Below are positions 34,028 through 45,179 of a DNA stretch of 64,000 nucleotides, one piece after another (the first letter of the stretch is position 1; each line of letters opens with the position of its first letter). The notes beneath the pieces are model-generated. The model searched no databases and had not been told where the DNA came from. It was given only the letters and a program-made list of their open reading frames with translations. Source of the DNA: Marthasterias glacialis (Eukaryota; Echinodermata; Asteroidea; Forcipulatida; Asteriidae); the NCBI GenBank assembly GCA_911728455.2, contig OU452232.1, positions 6,599,227 to 6,663,226 of the forward strand. Reading direction: 5' to 3'. Both the position numbers and the translations under genes were made by a program.

Positions 34028-34593
34028 TTCACGGCATGAAACATAGGCCGTATCTGAATTGGCCGCTGGGGCTACGGCTGTGGCTGTTGCTGAGGGGGTT
34101 GCTATGGGCATCCAATGCTTCAACGCTTGTACAAGAGATGATCAAGCCTCTAATTTGGACACGGTAATACTCTTTAGAAATTGATTAACATTAACCCTAA
34201 CCCAACATAAATCTTTTCTTTTTTTTTTCCATCTGGAAACCAAGCCAAACCAAGCCCACAAATTAGATACAGTTTAGTCGAAACAATTTTGTCATTGCGA
34301 CACAAACACTGACTAAAGCTTTCGTCAAAGGCTACCAAAACGCCCTCCTGCTGTTAGGTCGAGACAATACATTTCTATGCAACTGCGGAGAAATTGAACC
34401 CAGGCCTAACTGACGACAAAAGCTCAAACATGATTTTGGACAGGATTGCCAAAACAAGCCCTGCTGTGTTGAAGGTGATTAAGATATTAAAAAAAAAAAA
34501 ATGGAGTCAAAGACGAAAGAATTGCTCGTATATATCTTACAGAGTCTTAACAAGAAAAGTATTTCATTTATCGTCTTAAAGATTAGCTGGGTG

Positions 34594-37500
34594 CTACAAT
34601 TGAATCACTCTCGAGTACGTCAACGTCAGATTCGATGTGTCTGTCGAGCTCTCATCACCGTCCCTCATTTTCTGCCGCGAGTACTTTGCACGCGCGTTCT
34701 TGAACCACACATAAACGATCCTGCTGTCATACTTCGGCTGGTTCTTACGAAACTCCGAGCGGTTGAGTTCGGCCACGAACTGATCGATGGTGTGGCGGTC
34801 GGGCTTTGGGTTGATGCAGAACCACGCCTGCAGCTTAGGCACCTCCAAGCTCGGGTGGATGTTGAAGCGCTTCCGTGTCGGTCGACTGCTGGTGTTTTTC
34901 GGCGAGCTGACTTGCTGGGGAAGGGCTAGCCCTCGTGCTGTGTCAGACCCAGCACCATGTTTCAGACTAACAACTGACGGCCCATTCGACATACTGTGGA
35001 TCATTGTAGAGGTCGGGATTCGAATCGGCGTCATGCTGATTGTCGGGACAACAATCGAGGCAGCAGAGCTGGCACTTGATGGGGTTTTAGAATTTGACAG
35101 ATTCAGTACCGAGTTGGTGTTCTGGGAGACTGTGGCCGTCGTACTGGTCGCCGAGGTGGGACTAGTCTTCTCCACTTTGATACCCTCAACAGGTAGCTGT
35201 TTGCATTCGGGGAACGGAGCTTCCTGCGCAGCAGGTGACAACATTATCCCAAATCCTGACGCAATCTTGCGAATGTCCGTCACTTGGGATGGCGAGGCTG
35301 TGCCCATAGAGGGCGCAATTCCAAGGGGCTGCTCAGAACTGCTACTACTGATAGGCTTTGGTGCGATCCTTATGGAGGAAATGTCCGGTGTGGTTAACAA
35401 CGATTTTGAGTGAGTTGTCGTGTGGGCGTGACCGTTACTCAAACTCGTCTTGACACTGATGCTTCTCGGTTGGGCCCGGGCCAACTCAATTGGCTTCTGC
35501 TGCACACGATTTTGATTAGTGAACCTTGACCTAGTGTCACCTTTGACCTTTGAGTGACCCAACTGGATGTACATCTGTCGCGGCCCATTGGCCGCCTCTC
35601 TCCGTCGCTCACTGATCTCCGAGATTCGACTGATCTGTCCCTTACCAAGACGAGGGGCTCGATCGGGCTCAGATGAATCTGGGCTCAGGCCACGCACGCC
35701 ACGATACTTTGCGCGCGCATTCTTAAACCAGATTGCGATGGAGGAGTACTGAAGTGGATGGGAGTTGCGACGCCTCTCCGACGAGTTCAACTCGGCAAGA
35801 AAGATCTCCAGCTCAGCCCGGCTGGGGCGGGGGTTCATCCGGTACCAGCTCATGAGGCGGGGGAGCTCATACCGTTGATCGAAGAGGGTCCGCGGACGCC
35901 TCCAGTGTCTAGAGCTTGGTTTGACAGGGAGAGTACTGTCTAACTTCTCAGCAGACACTAGAGTATTGTCCATCAGACCGTTGTAGATGTTATACCACTG
36001 GTAAAACGACTGTAGTTTTTCCTGTTGGATAGGTTTGCTGTATTTACCTTGGATGATGGCAGAAACGGTGCCCTGGAAAAAACAACAAGCAAAGAGATAC
36101 TCATTAGCAAATACTGTGTATGGATTTTAACTCCATGCCCATCAGAACTGAAATGTACTTCATGTCTTATAGTTACAGACCTTGATCATGTTGCCACCAT
36201 CTTGGTTATGTTCCCTGTATCCAATAACAATAAAGAATGCTAATATTCATTGCACACAAAAAAGGAACCAGGTTTTTTTCTCTCCCAGCCGTGGTTTGCT
36301 TACAATCAAAGATTATAGAGCGCCGTAGGCGCAAGATGGGGAACTCTGGCTGAAATGTGAAATCTCACTGGACGCCATTTCGGCAAGTGACTCTATTGAT
36401 ACAACACTGATACGTGCGGACCAGTGTAGACAAGGACAATTGCTATCAATGGGAAACACAGGCATTCACTTGCCGAAATGGCGCCCATGCGAATTTCACT
36501 TTCCAACAGTAGAAAAAGGCCCAGTTTCCCATCTTGCACCTACGGCGCTCTATAATCTTTGGTTACAATGGTTTTGATTTGAGAAAATCAAGATGGCCGC
36601 ACCATGATAAAAGTCTAGTGAACATCAGATTTCAGAAAGATCTCCCCCTAACTGGTCACTCTATATAAACACTGTTCCTGACTAGAAGCCCACGTAGTAT
36701 TTACTGCTGCATTACAGTAAACATTTATCATTTATTGCCTTGAAAAGAAACATATCTAAAAAAAACTGTATACTGTTGGGAAGAGCACATAACTCTCTTT
36801 AATGTGTACATATTTGGCCATGTTTCCCATCTCATATCACTAGTAACGAGAGTACAAAGAAAGCCACTAAACTTATTACTCATCTAACTCTGACGTGGGA
36901 TAAGACGGAGAACAAGGGGGCCATGGCCTCTGTTGCCCTGGTCTTGGCCTTGGTGCCCCCTTCAAAAGTTTCCCATAGACTTTAAGATTTCCAATGGAAG
37001 TGCCCTTTGCAAAATGAAAATGGCCTTGCCCTTTGGAAAATGAAAATAGCCTTGCCCTTTGGAAAAAGAAAATGGCCTTGCCCTTTGGAAAATGAAAATG
37101 TCCTTCCCCTTTGGAAAAAGAAAATGGCCTTGCCCTTTGGCAAATGAAAATGTCCTTCCCCTTTGGAAAATGAAAATGGCCTTGCCCTTTGGCAAATGAA
37201 AATGTCCTTCCCCTTTGGAAAATGAAAATGGCCTTGCCCTTTGGAAAATGGCCTTGGATGAAATTCCGTGCCAGAGATTTTGCAGTAGTTAGGCATTTAC
37301 AGAATTTATGCGCTCTACAGGAAATCCCGATATGGGTTAATACAGGATTAGTAGGCCTAATCACCACAAAAAAACAAATTTCGTAGAGCTGCTGGACGAT
37401 TTTCTGCTCAGCAAAAACAAGCAGGAAACCAGTCACAAAATGGCACATATGTGACATGGTATTTAGGCTGGTAATCTTATTCTGGCAAGCAAAGTTGTTT

Positions 37501-40500
37501 TGAGCTTAGTGACTTTATTTTTGTGCTTAGTTTCTCTTTGAAATTGGGTCTTGATTAGTTTCAGTCCGAAAGCTAACTGATTATGAAGTATCAAATATTT
37601 TCCTAAATACACCCAAGTAGATCCTTGTTGTTTGATTGGAAGATTAGAGGTCACACGGCATTCATTATTCGCACCATTTCATGGCCTACATCATTAAGCA
37701 TTTTGGTACTATTGTACTATTCACCACGTGTTTTTCGCATTATTTCACACTAAACCACACCACGGGCAGGATGTCATATTAAACAAATAATGATTATTTT
37801 GCATTTGTGCCATGGAGAGAATATTTTCATAAGTTGAAAGGCGGAATGTTCCATCCAACTCGGCTTTGCCTCGTTGAATGGAACATTCCATCTTTCAGCA
37901 CATGAAAATGTTGAAGCACATGTATGATAGATGTCGGGAAAATAGCAAATTAATACCACCCAAAATCACTGTTACTAATAGGTGCACAAACAGGGCCAAA
38001 TTTCATAGAGCTGCTTAAGCACAAAAACAATGTTCACCTGAATACGGTTACCAGCCAAAATACCATCACTTATGTACAATGTTTGACTGGTAGCCCGCCT
38101 TTTTTTTTTTGCTTAGCAGAACATTTTTAAGCAATATTTTCTGCTTCAGCAGCTCTATGAAATTGGGTTCAGTTCACTTCGGACGACCCAATAACACGCA
38201 GAACTCTTATGCAACACACGGCGGCGGGCTAACAAACTGGCGTTTGAGTTTAAGTGTGTGTGTTGTGGATTGCACACACACAGGAAACTGTTTCAAGGAG
38301 TCCATGGGGATCAGGGTTCAATGGCCCCGGGGCAAAAGGCACTACAATCAATGACCGGAATATAACACTTTCCATGGATTTTTGCCTAATGCCTTTATCG
38401 AGGACCTATCCCTTTCACATAACTGGGCATCACTGGTTGTCAACTCACATGTTTCTTTTAACACCTAGTTGTGGGGACTCCCTTTTGTTGTTCCATTCTT
38501 TCCTTTTTCTATTGAATTACCCTAGGGGGACAGGGTTTGACAAAGAAAAACTTTGTGGGGACCATCGTTCCATTGTATAAATGTCCCCACAATGGTGTGT
38601 GTACCTACCCACTTAAACAGCCAGCCTTTGTGTAAACCATGGAAACCAGACTATTATTCAATATGCACCATTCATGCAATTAAGCTCTTTTATACTTTGA
38701 TTGCTTTCGTTTTTATGGACACAATGCCAAGTAGGTACTGTTTATGCGCTAAAGTTCGCACAACAAATAGTCTGATACCAAATACATTTTAGTGATATGC
38801 GCTATGCAAATAAACAGGAGTCAAGACACTACATCTAATACAAAGTGTATTTTATTTATGTAGAACTACATTGGATCTTATAAAATCATAAAGATGGACG
38901 CAAGGTTCCCACAATCATAAAAGGCCTTATTTTTTAAGAGGGCGTCCTTTGTGGGTAGATTGGGGGACTAACCATAGAAGTAGTGTGATAAATCGGATGC
39001 AATAAGACTTATAATTAAAGCAGTTAATATACAACTTTTGAGGTTTTGTTTTCATTGACAGTTTTACAATGTAATCAGTGTAAGATGTTTGTTTGGAAAA
39101 TTTCTATTTTTAATGCTTTGAAATATTTGTGTACTTCCAAAATGGCGTTGGTATTGCGCCCTCTTGCTGCCAACAATACGTACAAGTTATGCCTAAATAG
39201 TAAATGTTGGTTTCTCGGTTTTAAGCTAAAGACAAGCGGTCGAGTAGATTTTCTCGAAACTCGAGTTCTCTCCCTACGTACCTGAGAAAACGGACAGCCA
39301 TGGCTGACCAGCATCGTCGGCCCTCTCTTCTCCAGTAGCTGAAGGAGCTTCAGCCGGATCTCCACGGTACCCCTCGAGCCCAGCATCTCACCTGATGAGG
39401 ACCTCTTGAGGGTGAAGCCGAGCAGGGTGGGCTGGAGGCCAAGCTGGAGGGTTGATGAGGATACTGATGACGATGAGGCTGAGGATGAGGTGGTGCGTGG
39501 ATTGGTGCTGCGACTGCGACATAAGTACATGGGAAATGCTTTGAGTATTTGTCAGGTTTTAGGTTTTTTGAAAGGTCCACTGAAATACAAAGTATTCATG
39601 CTTTTATGTTACACCTTATGATTTTTATAAAACGATCCACATGTACGAAATAATTTTTTGCATTCCTGTGTATTTTTCGCATCATTTGTTTTCTTTAAAA
39701 AAAAAACAGTCTTCAGGAACGCCCACAAAAATAGGTCACCTTTTCCAACTGGGGACCTTTTTCAACTAGGGACCTTTTCCAACTGGGGACCTTTTGTAAC
39801 CGGGGACCTTTTCCAACCGGGGACCTTTTGCAACCGGGGATCCTATTGTCCTCTTTTGTTATAAGTCCCCGGTTTGAATGCCTAAACAAACTCACACACA
39901 CACAGACACACTGATTCCAATTTTTGCATCCTTGTGGAGACATCTATTGTTCTTTCCTTTGTCCCTGAACTTAACATCCTCCCATGGACTTTGTGCACAA
40001 AATTCCTTGTGGAGCATTCCCTCTCTTTAGAATTTCCCTATGGAGACACATTGTTCCTTGCTTTCCCTTTGGTCTAATGTCTCCATAAGGCAGCGAATAC
40101 CTATCCACCCACACACACACGGAAGGACAAGGCACGCCGGCGGGGCATAGAAAACAAAGTTGTTACACCTTCGGTTCTTTACAAACCCACTCCTCACTGC
40201 AGAGATTGCATGGTGTTACCACAAACATTACTTTCTAAAGGGTAAATTCACATTTGTAAAACATACGACAAGGGCCCAATTACACAGAGCTGCTTAAGCA
40301 CAAAAAGTGGCTCAGCACAAATAAAATTATGCTTAACCAGAATAGGGTTACCAGCCAAAAGGGCATGTCACATGTACAATCTGTGACTGATATCCTGCTT
40401 ATTTCTGCTTAGTAGAAAACTTTTAAGCACTGTTTTCGGCTCAAGCAGCTCTATGAAATCGGGTCCTGGGCTTGACTTCACAGAGCTACTTAAGCACATG

Positions 40501-42667
40501 TAACCACTCACATACAAAGGTATGCTTACCACAATAAGGTTACCAGCCAAAACACCATGTCATATGTACTATCTGTGACTGGTATCCTGCTGATTTTTGC
40601 TTACCAGAAAAACCTTCTAACCAATACTACCTGCTTAAGCAGCTGTACGAAATTGGAGCCTGATTCTGCTCTTACCTGTGTACAATTTTTATCTTGAGTG
40701 TGATGTAGGAAAGAAGGTCGCCCAGGATTTTACCCACAGTAGCCTGGGGGTCGTCGGTGATCAGGTTAAACGGCAGAGCCTTCCAGTTCTGCACTTGAAT
40801 GACACCTAACGACACGTAAAAAAGCTATACATTAAAATAGGCATTTAATACGCACTTATCGTTTCAATTATCAAAGCGCCTTACGGTATTACTACCCTTG
40901 TTCACCGATGCACTGGGTTCTTTTACGTGCATTACACAACACACGAGACCTACGTCTTTACGGCCCATCCGAAGGACGCAGCAATAATGGTTTAAGTGTT
41001 TTGCTGAAGGACACACGTGTCAAGACCAGGACTCAAAACCACACTCTGCTGATCAGAAACACCAGAGTTTGAGTCCAGTGCATTAGCCAGCTTGACCACA
41101 AAACGCCATGACATTTGTGTCAAACGATACTTGTCTACTGTAATATTTTTTTGATCAGCATCAGTAAGAATCTTCAATACAAACTGCAAAATGCAAAGAG
41201 AACATCGGCAAGGTTGATCATCAAAAAGCGCAAGTTTGATTCCATCACCTTCGAACTCTACTCATCCACCTACATTGGCTTCCCATCAAACAGCGGATTG
41301 ACTAAAAAATTCTCACACTCTTATTTCAAAGCGCTTCATAATCAGGCTCCATCAGAAACCTTGGACATGCTTCAGATTCGTGTGGAAAAAAGACGGCTAA
41401 GATCTTGGCGTGGCATGTCCTGGTTGAGTGGATAAGAACACCGGACTCAAGCTCTGGTGTTTCTGATCAGCAGAGTGTGGGTTCGAGTCCCGGTGGTGAC
41501 ACTTGTGTCCTTAAAGCAAGACACTTAACCATCATTGCTGCGTCCTTCGGATGAGAAGTAAAGCTCTAGGTCCCGTGTGTTGTGTAATGCACACGTAAAA
41601 GAACCCAGTGCACTTATTGAAAAGAGAAGGGGTTCGCCCTGGTGTTCCTGGTTTGATCGGCTGCAGATTGCGCCACAGCACCTTGTAAACCGTTACATGG
41701 TGCTATGTAAAGGAAAAAGTCTCATACTTCAAAATATAACTCAGCATACCTTGCAGGAAAACACACTGAGTGCTTCGGGTGTGATAAAGCTCTATATAAA
41801 AACGCCATATGCTCTTGTTCACTTGTTGAGCCCAGAACTCACTGTATCTCATTTGGTGACAGAGTGTTTTTCTGTGACCGCCCCAAAATTGTGGAATAAA
41901 CTGCCTCAACACATCAAAAACGGTACATTCCCGACTTTCAAGAAACTCCTGAATTCATATGTATTTCAGGAGGCATATCATCAGCAACAGCTGTGATTGT
42001 TTGAGTAGACAAGGGTGCTTGCTATGCGAACCAGAAACACCAGGTGTGGGTTTTACAAAACGCTAGGACTAGTCTTATCTCGAGTTAGGAAAAGTAACTA
42101 GTCCTAACTTATAGGACTAATCATGAAGTTAGAACTAGTCCTAAGTTAAGACTAGTTTGTGAAATCTACACCAGGGCAATTCCCCTACTATTCCACAATA
42201 AGTGTTCTGGGGTGGATTTCACAACACTAGTCCTAACTTAGGACTAGTCCTGTAAGTTAGGACCAGTTACTCATCCTAACTCGAGATAAGACTAGTCCTA
42301 GCGCTTTGAGAAATCCACCCCTGGGTTCTTTTACGTGCCCTACAAATCTTAGTACACAGGCCCTACGGCTTAATGTCCCACCCAAAGGACAAAGCAATTA
42401 TGGTGAAGCATCTTGCTCAAGGACACAAGTGCCACTACTGGGATTTGGTTCTACAGGTGACCTAGAGAGTAGAGACTTACCCGTTGCATTGCGGACCTGG
42501 TCCCTCGGGTAATCCAGTTTACACAGAGCAACTCGAACCAGCTCTTTCAGGAGAAGCGTACTGGGTACGATGGCATACCCCTCCACCACACCGTCCTTCT
42601 CCTTTCCTTGCGGGAGGTCCACCGTCTCAATGGAGCAGTGAACAGGTAGCATCTTCCCTGAGGACAT
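34594..42667 (-). CDS. dve: Dve/SATB (compass-class) homeobox transcription factor with two K50 homeodomains
   Basis: Nuclear transcription factor of the CMP (compass) class, which includes insect Defective proventriculus and vertebrate SATB1/2. Minus-strand exons: 42481-42667, 40676-40805, 39282-39513, 34594-36072 (stop TAG), giving 675 residues. Exons 1-2 encode a SATB-type ubiquitin-like oligomerisation domain (KMLPVHCSIETVDL... and VIQVQNWKALPFNLITDD, aligning with the SATB1 stretch LIQVGKWNPVPLSYVTDA). The end of exon 3 and start of exon 4 encode a CUTL-like segment (HGCPFSQ joined to GTVSAIIQGKYSKP, ending FYQWYNIYNGL). Homeodomain 1 is about residues 242-311 and homeodomain 2 about 582-652. 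Both end in WFKNARAKY, so position 50 is Lys and 51 is Asn, and both carry about 10 extra residues before helix 3, the class signature. The linker is Ser/Thr rich. The start is uncertain: either ATG 42667 (an in-frame stop lies upstream), or an acceptor at 42658-42660 joining an unseen 5' exon. Confidence 0.9.
36306..36566. mobile_element. Fold-back MITE in dve intron 3
   Basis: The left end (ATCAAAGATTATAGAGCGCC) is inverted at the right (GGCGCTCTATAATCTTTGGT). Inner arms include GCAAGTGA and CACTTGCCGAAATGGCG. Only about 230 bp upstream of the homeodomain exon. Confidence 0.82.
37000..37258. repeat. Minisatellite, about 29-30 bp units, in dve intron 3
   Basis: About nine units of GCCTTGCCCTTTGGAAAATG/AAAATG with AGAAAATG and CAAATG variants. 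Flanking words (GTTGCCCTGG, CTTGGTGCCC) match the AGGCCTGAT MITE family, so it seems to have grown out of one copy. Open frames here are repeat translations. Confidence 0.88.
37800..37945. repeat. Inverted repeat around GGAATGTTCCATCCAAC
   Basis: The left arm GTTGAAAGGCGGAATGTTCC is mirrored by GGAACATTCCATCTTTCAGC. The same arm recurs in the duplicated blocks at 63,075 and 63,435. dve intron 3. Confidence 0.65.
37998..38172. repeat. Palindromic AAGCAGCTC-type repeat in dve intron 3
   Basis: Begins AAATTTCATAGAGCTGCTTA and ends TCAGCAGCTCTATGAAATTG. Confidence 0.85.
39735..39860. repeat. Tandem GGGGACCTTTT repeat in dve intron 2
   Basis: Five or six units of about 16-21 bp of the type AACTGGGGACCTTTTCC with CTGG/CCGG variants. 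Lies about 220 bp upstream of the third coding exon. Confidence 0.75.
40268..40665. repeat. Two adjacent palindromic AAGCAGCTC-type repeats in dve intron 2
   Basis: Copies at about 40268-40465 and 40466-40665, each with inverted ends and the CACCATGTCATATGTAC-type interior. The second ends within about 10 bp of the donor side of exon 40676-40805. Confidence 0.85.
40885..41110 (-). mobile_element. tRNA-derived SINE (family A), truncated
   Basis: Reverse complement of the family A head and first half of the body (GATGGGCCGTAAAGACGTAG, CAAAACACTTAAACCATTAT). The head is decayed (CAAGCTGGCTAATGC). dve intron 1. Confidence 0.78.
41196..41407 (+). pseudogene. LINE reverse-transcriptase 3' fragment, upstream half
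   Basis: Frames read RTSARLIIKKRKFDSITF and ALHNQAPSETLDMLQIRV with shifts between, as at 29959-30172. CR1/L2-type non-LTR retrotransposon remnant in dve intron 1. Confidence 0.75.
41408..41800 (+). mobile_element. tRNA-derived SINE (family A) within LINE remnant
   Basis: GTTGAGTGGATAAGAACACC head, GGGTTCGAGTCCCGG, GACACTTAACCATCATTGC, and body to GTGATAAAGCTCTATATAAA. Confidence 0.88.
41801..41996 (+). pseudogene. LINE ORF2 extreme C-terminus
   Basis: Open frame ...LLSPELTVSHLVTECFS, VTAPKLWNKLPQHIKNG, FPTFKKLLNSYVFQ to a TGA at 41996. The APKLWNxLPxxI...FKKLLK ending is characteristic of CR1/L2-type elements. It follows the SINE without a break, so the SINE splits the LINE remnant. Confidence 0.75.
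42055..42325. mobile_element. Palindromic MITE with repeated AGGACTAGTCCTAA
   Basis: Arms carry GGACTAGTCTTATCTCGAG on the left and CTCGAGATAAGACTAGTCC on the right. The outer words TTTTACAAAACGC and GCGCTTTGAGAAA are also inverted. Short relatives are at about 19,840 and 61,500-61,585. Lies about 160 bp from dve exon 1. Confidence 0.8.
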
Positions 42668-43330
42668 GATCAAAGAAGCGGCAAAAATTAGTCACTTTTT
42701 CCAGTGACGATCAGGGCTTGAACGTCTCGAGAATGGCCACCAGACCGCAGGTTTTGTCGCTCGGCACTTTCACTGGGACCAGAAATACTGTTTACGAGAC
42801 GCAAAACGCCTCTTTCTTCTGTTATATTCGTTGGACGTTTAGGAGAAGTTTTGGAGACAGAAAAGACCGCCGGTACACATTTGCCACTCTTCAAAAGTGC
42901 GTGTTTGAAAAAAAAGATAAAAAAAAAAAAACAGCAAAAAATGCTACACTGCAGGTTTAGTTCGGCAATGATGCTTATTGGCCAGGTGCCACCATCACGT
43001 GATTCTGGTCAAGTGGGTATTTTTAACCCTGGATCCCCTACGGAATTTTTCACGTACAAACCTGCACATAGTAATAGTAATAAAAAAAAAGGAGCGTTTT
43101 AGAAAATGTGCAACAATGAGTTCGTCTACATAACTTGAATGTACTACAGGCAGAATAGACACCCAGACGCCCCCTCTGACATGTCTGACAGTTCACCAGG
43201 CAAACTTTCCAGAAAGTCCATAAAGATAACAGAAGGTATTTGTAATAATTGTATTGCTATTATTTTGTAACCCATTATTTCCAAATGGATGGGGCGGTCC
43301 GACGTTACCATTTTTTTTTTTTTTTTCACT
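42668..43330 (-). promoter_or_regulatory. Possible dve promoter/5' UTR region
   Basis: Mainly unique-looking sequence immediately upstream of the first dve coding exon found. On the minus strand it has a TTAAAAATA element near 43,020 and a CCAAT box near 42,975. There is no intron-length space for another exon between 42,700 and 42,660. If the 42658-42660 acceptor is real, this is intron instead. Confidence 0.3.
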
Positions 43331-43520
43331 AAGAGTACGACTACAGGTTAGCAGGGTCAGTGACTGAAAGAATTTCAAAAGTATTTTGCTACAGTAGAAT
43401 CAACTGGAGAAACACAAAGATATTTAAAAAAAAATACAGGGAAAATCTTCATGTAGGTGTTCAGGTCGATTGCAGAGTGTGTATCTCTCAATCCCTAAAT
43501 ACTCTTTCATAATCAACTGA

Positions 43521-44411
43521 GTTTATGCAGGATCCCTACTGCCTCAATCCTCCAAAATCAACCAATATGAGTTTATGTAGGATCCCTACTGCCTCAATCC
43601 TCCAAAATCAACCGATATGAGTTTATGTAGGATCCCTACTGCCTCAATCCTTCAAAATCAACCGATATGAGTTTATGCAGGATCCCTACTGCCTCAATCC
43701 TTCAAAATCAACTGATATGAGTTTATGTAGGATCCCTACTGCCTCAATCCTTCAAAATCAACCAATATGAGTTTATGTAGGATCCCTACTGCCTCAATCC
43801 TTCAAAATCAACTGGTATGAGTTTATGTAGGATCCCTACTGCCTCAATCCTTCAAAATCAACCAATATGAGTTTATGTAGGATCCCTACTGCCTCAATCC
43901 TTCAAAATCAACTGGTATGAGTTTATGTAGGATCCCTACTGCCTCAATCCTCCAAAATCAACCGATATGAGTTTATGTAGGATCCCTACTGCCTCAATCC
44001 TTCAAAATCAACTGATATGAGTTTATGTAGGATCCCTACTGCCTCAATCCTTCAAAATCAACTGATATGAGTTTATGCAGGATCCCTACTGCCTCAATCC
44101 TTCAAAATCAACTGATATGAGTTTATGTAGGATCCCTACTGCCTCAATCCTTCAAAATCAACTGATATGAGTTTATGTAGGATCCCTACTGCCTCAATCC
44201 TCCAAAATCAACTGATATGAGTTTATGCAGGATCCCTACTGCCTCAATCCTTCAAAATCAACTGATATGAGTTTATGTAGGATCCCTACTGCCTCAATCC
44301 TTCAAAATCAACTGATATGAGTTTATGTAGGATCCCTACTGCCTCAATCCTCCAAAATCAACTGATATGAGTTTATGTAGGATCCCTACTGCCTCAATCC
44401 TTTAAAATCAA
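43521..44411. repeat. 50-bp satellite-like tandem array, about 17.8 copies
   Basis: The unit is GTTTATGTAGGATCCCTACT, then GCCTCAATCCTTCAAAATCA, then ACYGRTATGA. Copies differ at only a few positions (T/C at TTC/TCC, TGT/TGC, and the last ten bases). Every unit contains a BamHI site GGATCC within the palindrome GTAGGATCCCTAC. No coding potential. Confidence 0.95.
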
Positions 44412-45179
44412 CATTTTCGTTGGACCCCATGGCCTCCAAAGTAAATGCCAAATAAGCCTCAAAGTTCTACAATTATCCAAATCCTCTGTATTAATTTGAA
44501 AACTCCAGAAGGTTAAGGTTTGTACAGGCAGGGATCACTGTTTTATATAATCTTTATTCTTTTTTACAATTTGTTTAACATACTTTTTTATCTTATTTTT
44601 GTATTTATAATGGTGACAGTGGCCCTTCTTAACCTCTGGAAGCTGTTTGGATTTCCGTGAATAATCAGTAAATTCCATCACCGTCACCCTCAGCCCCTAA
44701 AATGAAACACCTGCGTGAAAAGACTTTTTCACAAAAATTATAAATTGCCTGAAGAGCTTTTTGACAGGTTTTTTTTTAACCATAGACCAAGGACAAGACA
44801 ACAATGGTCTTTTTTTTGGTAAAGCGATGACATAATTTTGTAAGTCTTAATACGATTTAAAACTCATAAATTATTCTGTACCGACTTTGGAAGGCTTTCA
44901 AGGTAGACTAAACTCCAAACGACCCCAGAATGTGGGGGTTACCTTGCCAACCTCTAGAGGCTCAGCAAAATAATCTGCTATTGTGCAAAATCTTAGCAAA
45001 CTTTTTATACAGTAAGCTAGATCTGGAAACCATGGTTAACCATAGAAAGGGTACCAGTTGGGGTTAAATCACCGGATAAAGTTATAAGCCAGAGACATAA
45101 GCACAACGTTGTGCAAGTTACAGTAGATGGTGCCAGGATGAGAATCCGACTAAAACAGTTGTACGACTGTCGGGCTGGC
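44412..45179. other. No gene recognised
   Basis: Unique-looking, moderately AT-rich. Nothing supported. Confidence 0.45.

Larger units (their letters stand above)
30726..34593. other. AT-rich 3' flank of dve
   Basis: No coding sequence recognised on either strand. Includes a SINE family B body (31580-31775) and a MITE (32954-33247). The part nearest 34593 is expected to be dve 3' UTR. Confidence 0.5.

Noticed and set aside
34787-35413. 208-codon plus-strand open frame
   Set aside because: It is the antisense of the dve exon that encodes the homeodomains; the minus-strand frame has clear family sequence.
36876-37457. 193-codon minus-strand open frame with repeated KGKAIFIFQRG
   Set aside because: Translation of the 29-30 bp minisatellite.
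42688-42894. Minus-strand open frame just upstream of dve exon 1
   Set aside because: A stop separates it from the dve frame and the gap is too short for an intron. It may be 5' UTR, but there is no evidence it is translated.
43521-44411. CRISPR-like regularly spaced repeats
   Set aside because: The 50-bp units are contiguous without unique spacers, and the genome is animal. It is a simple tandem array.
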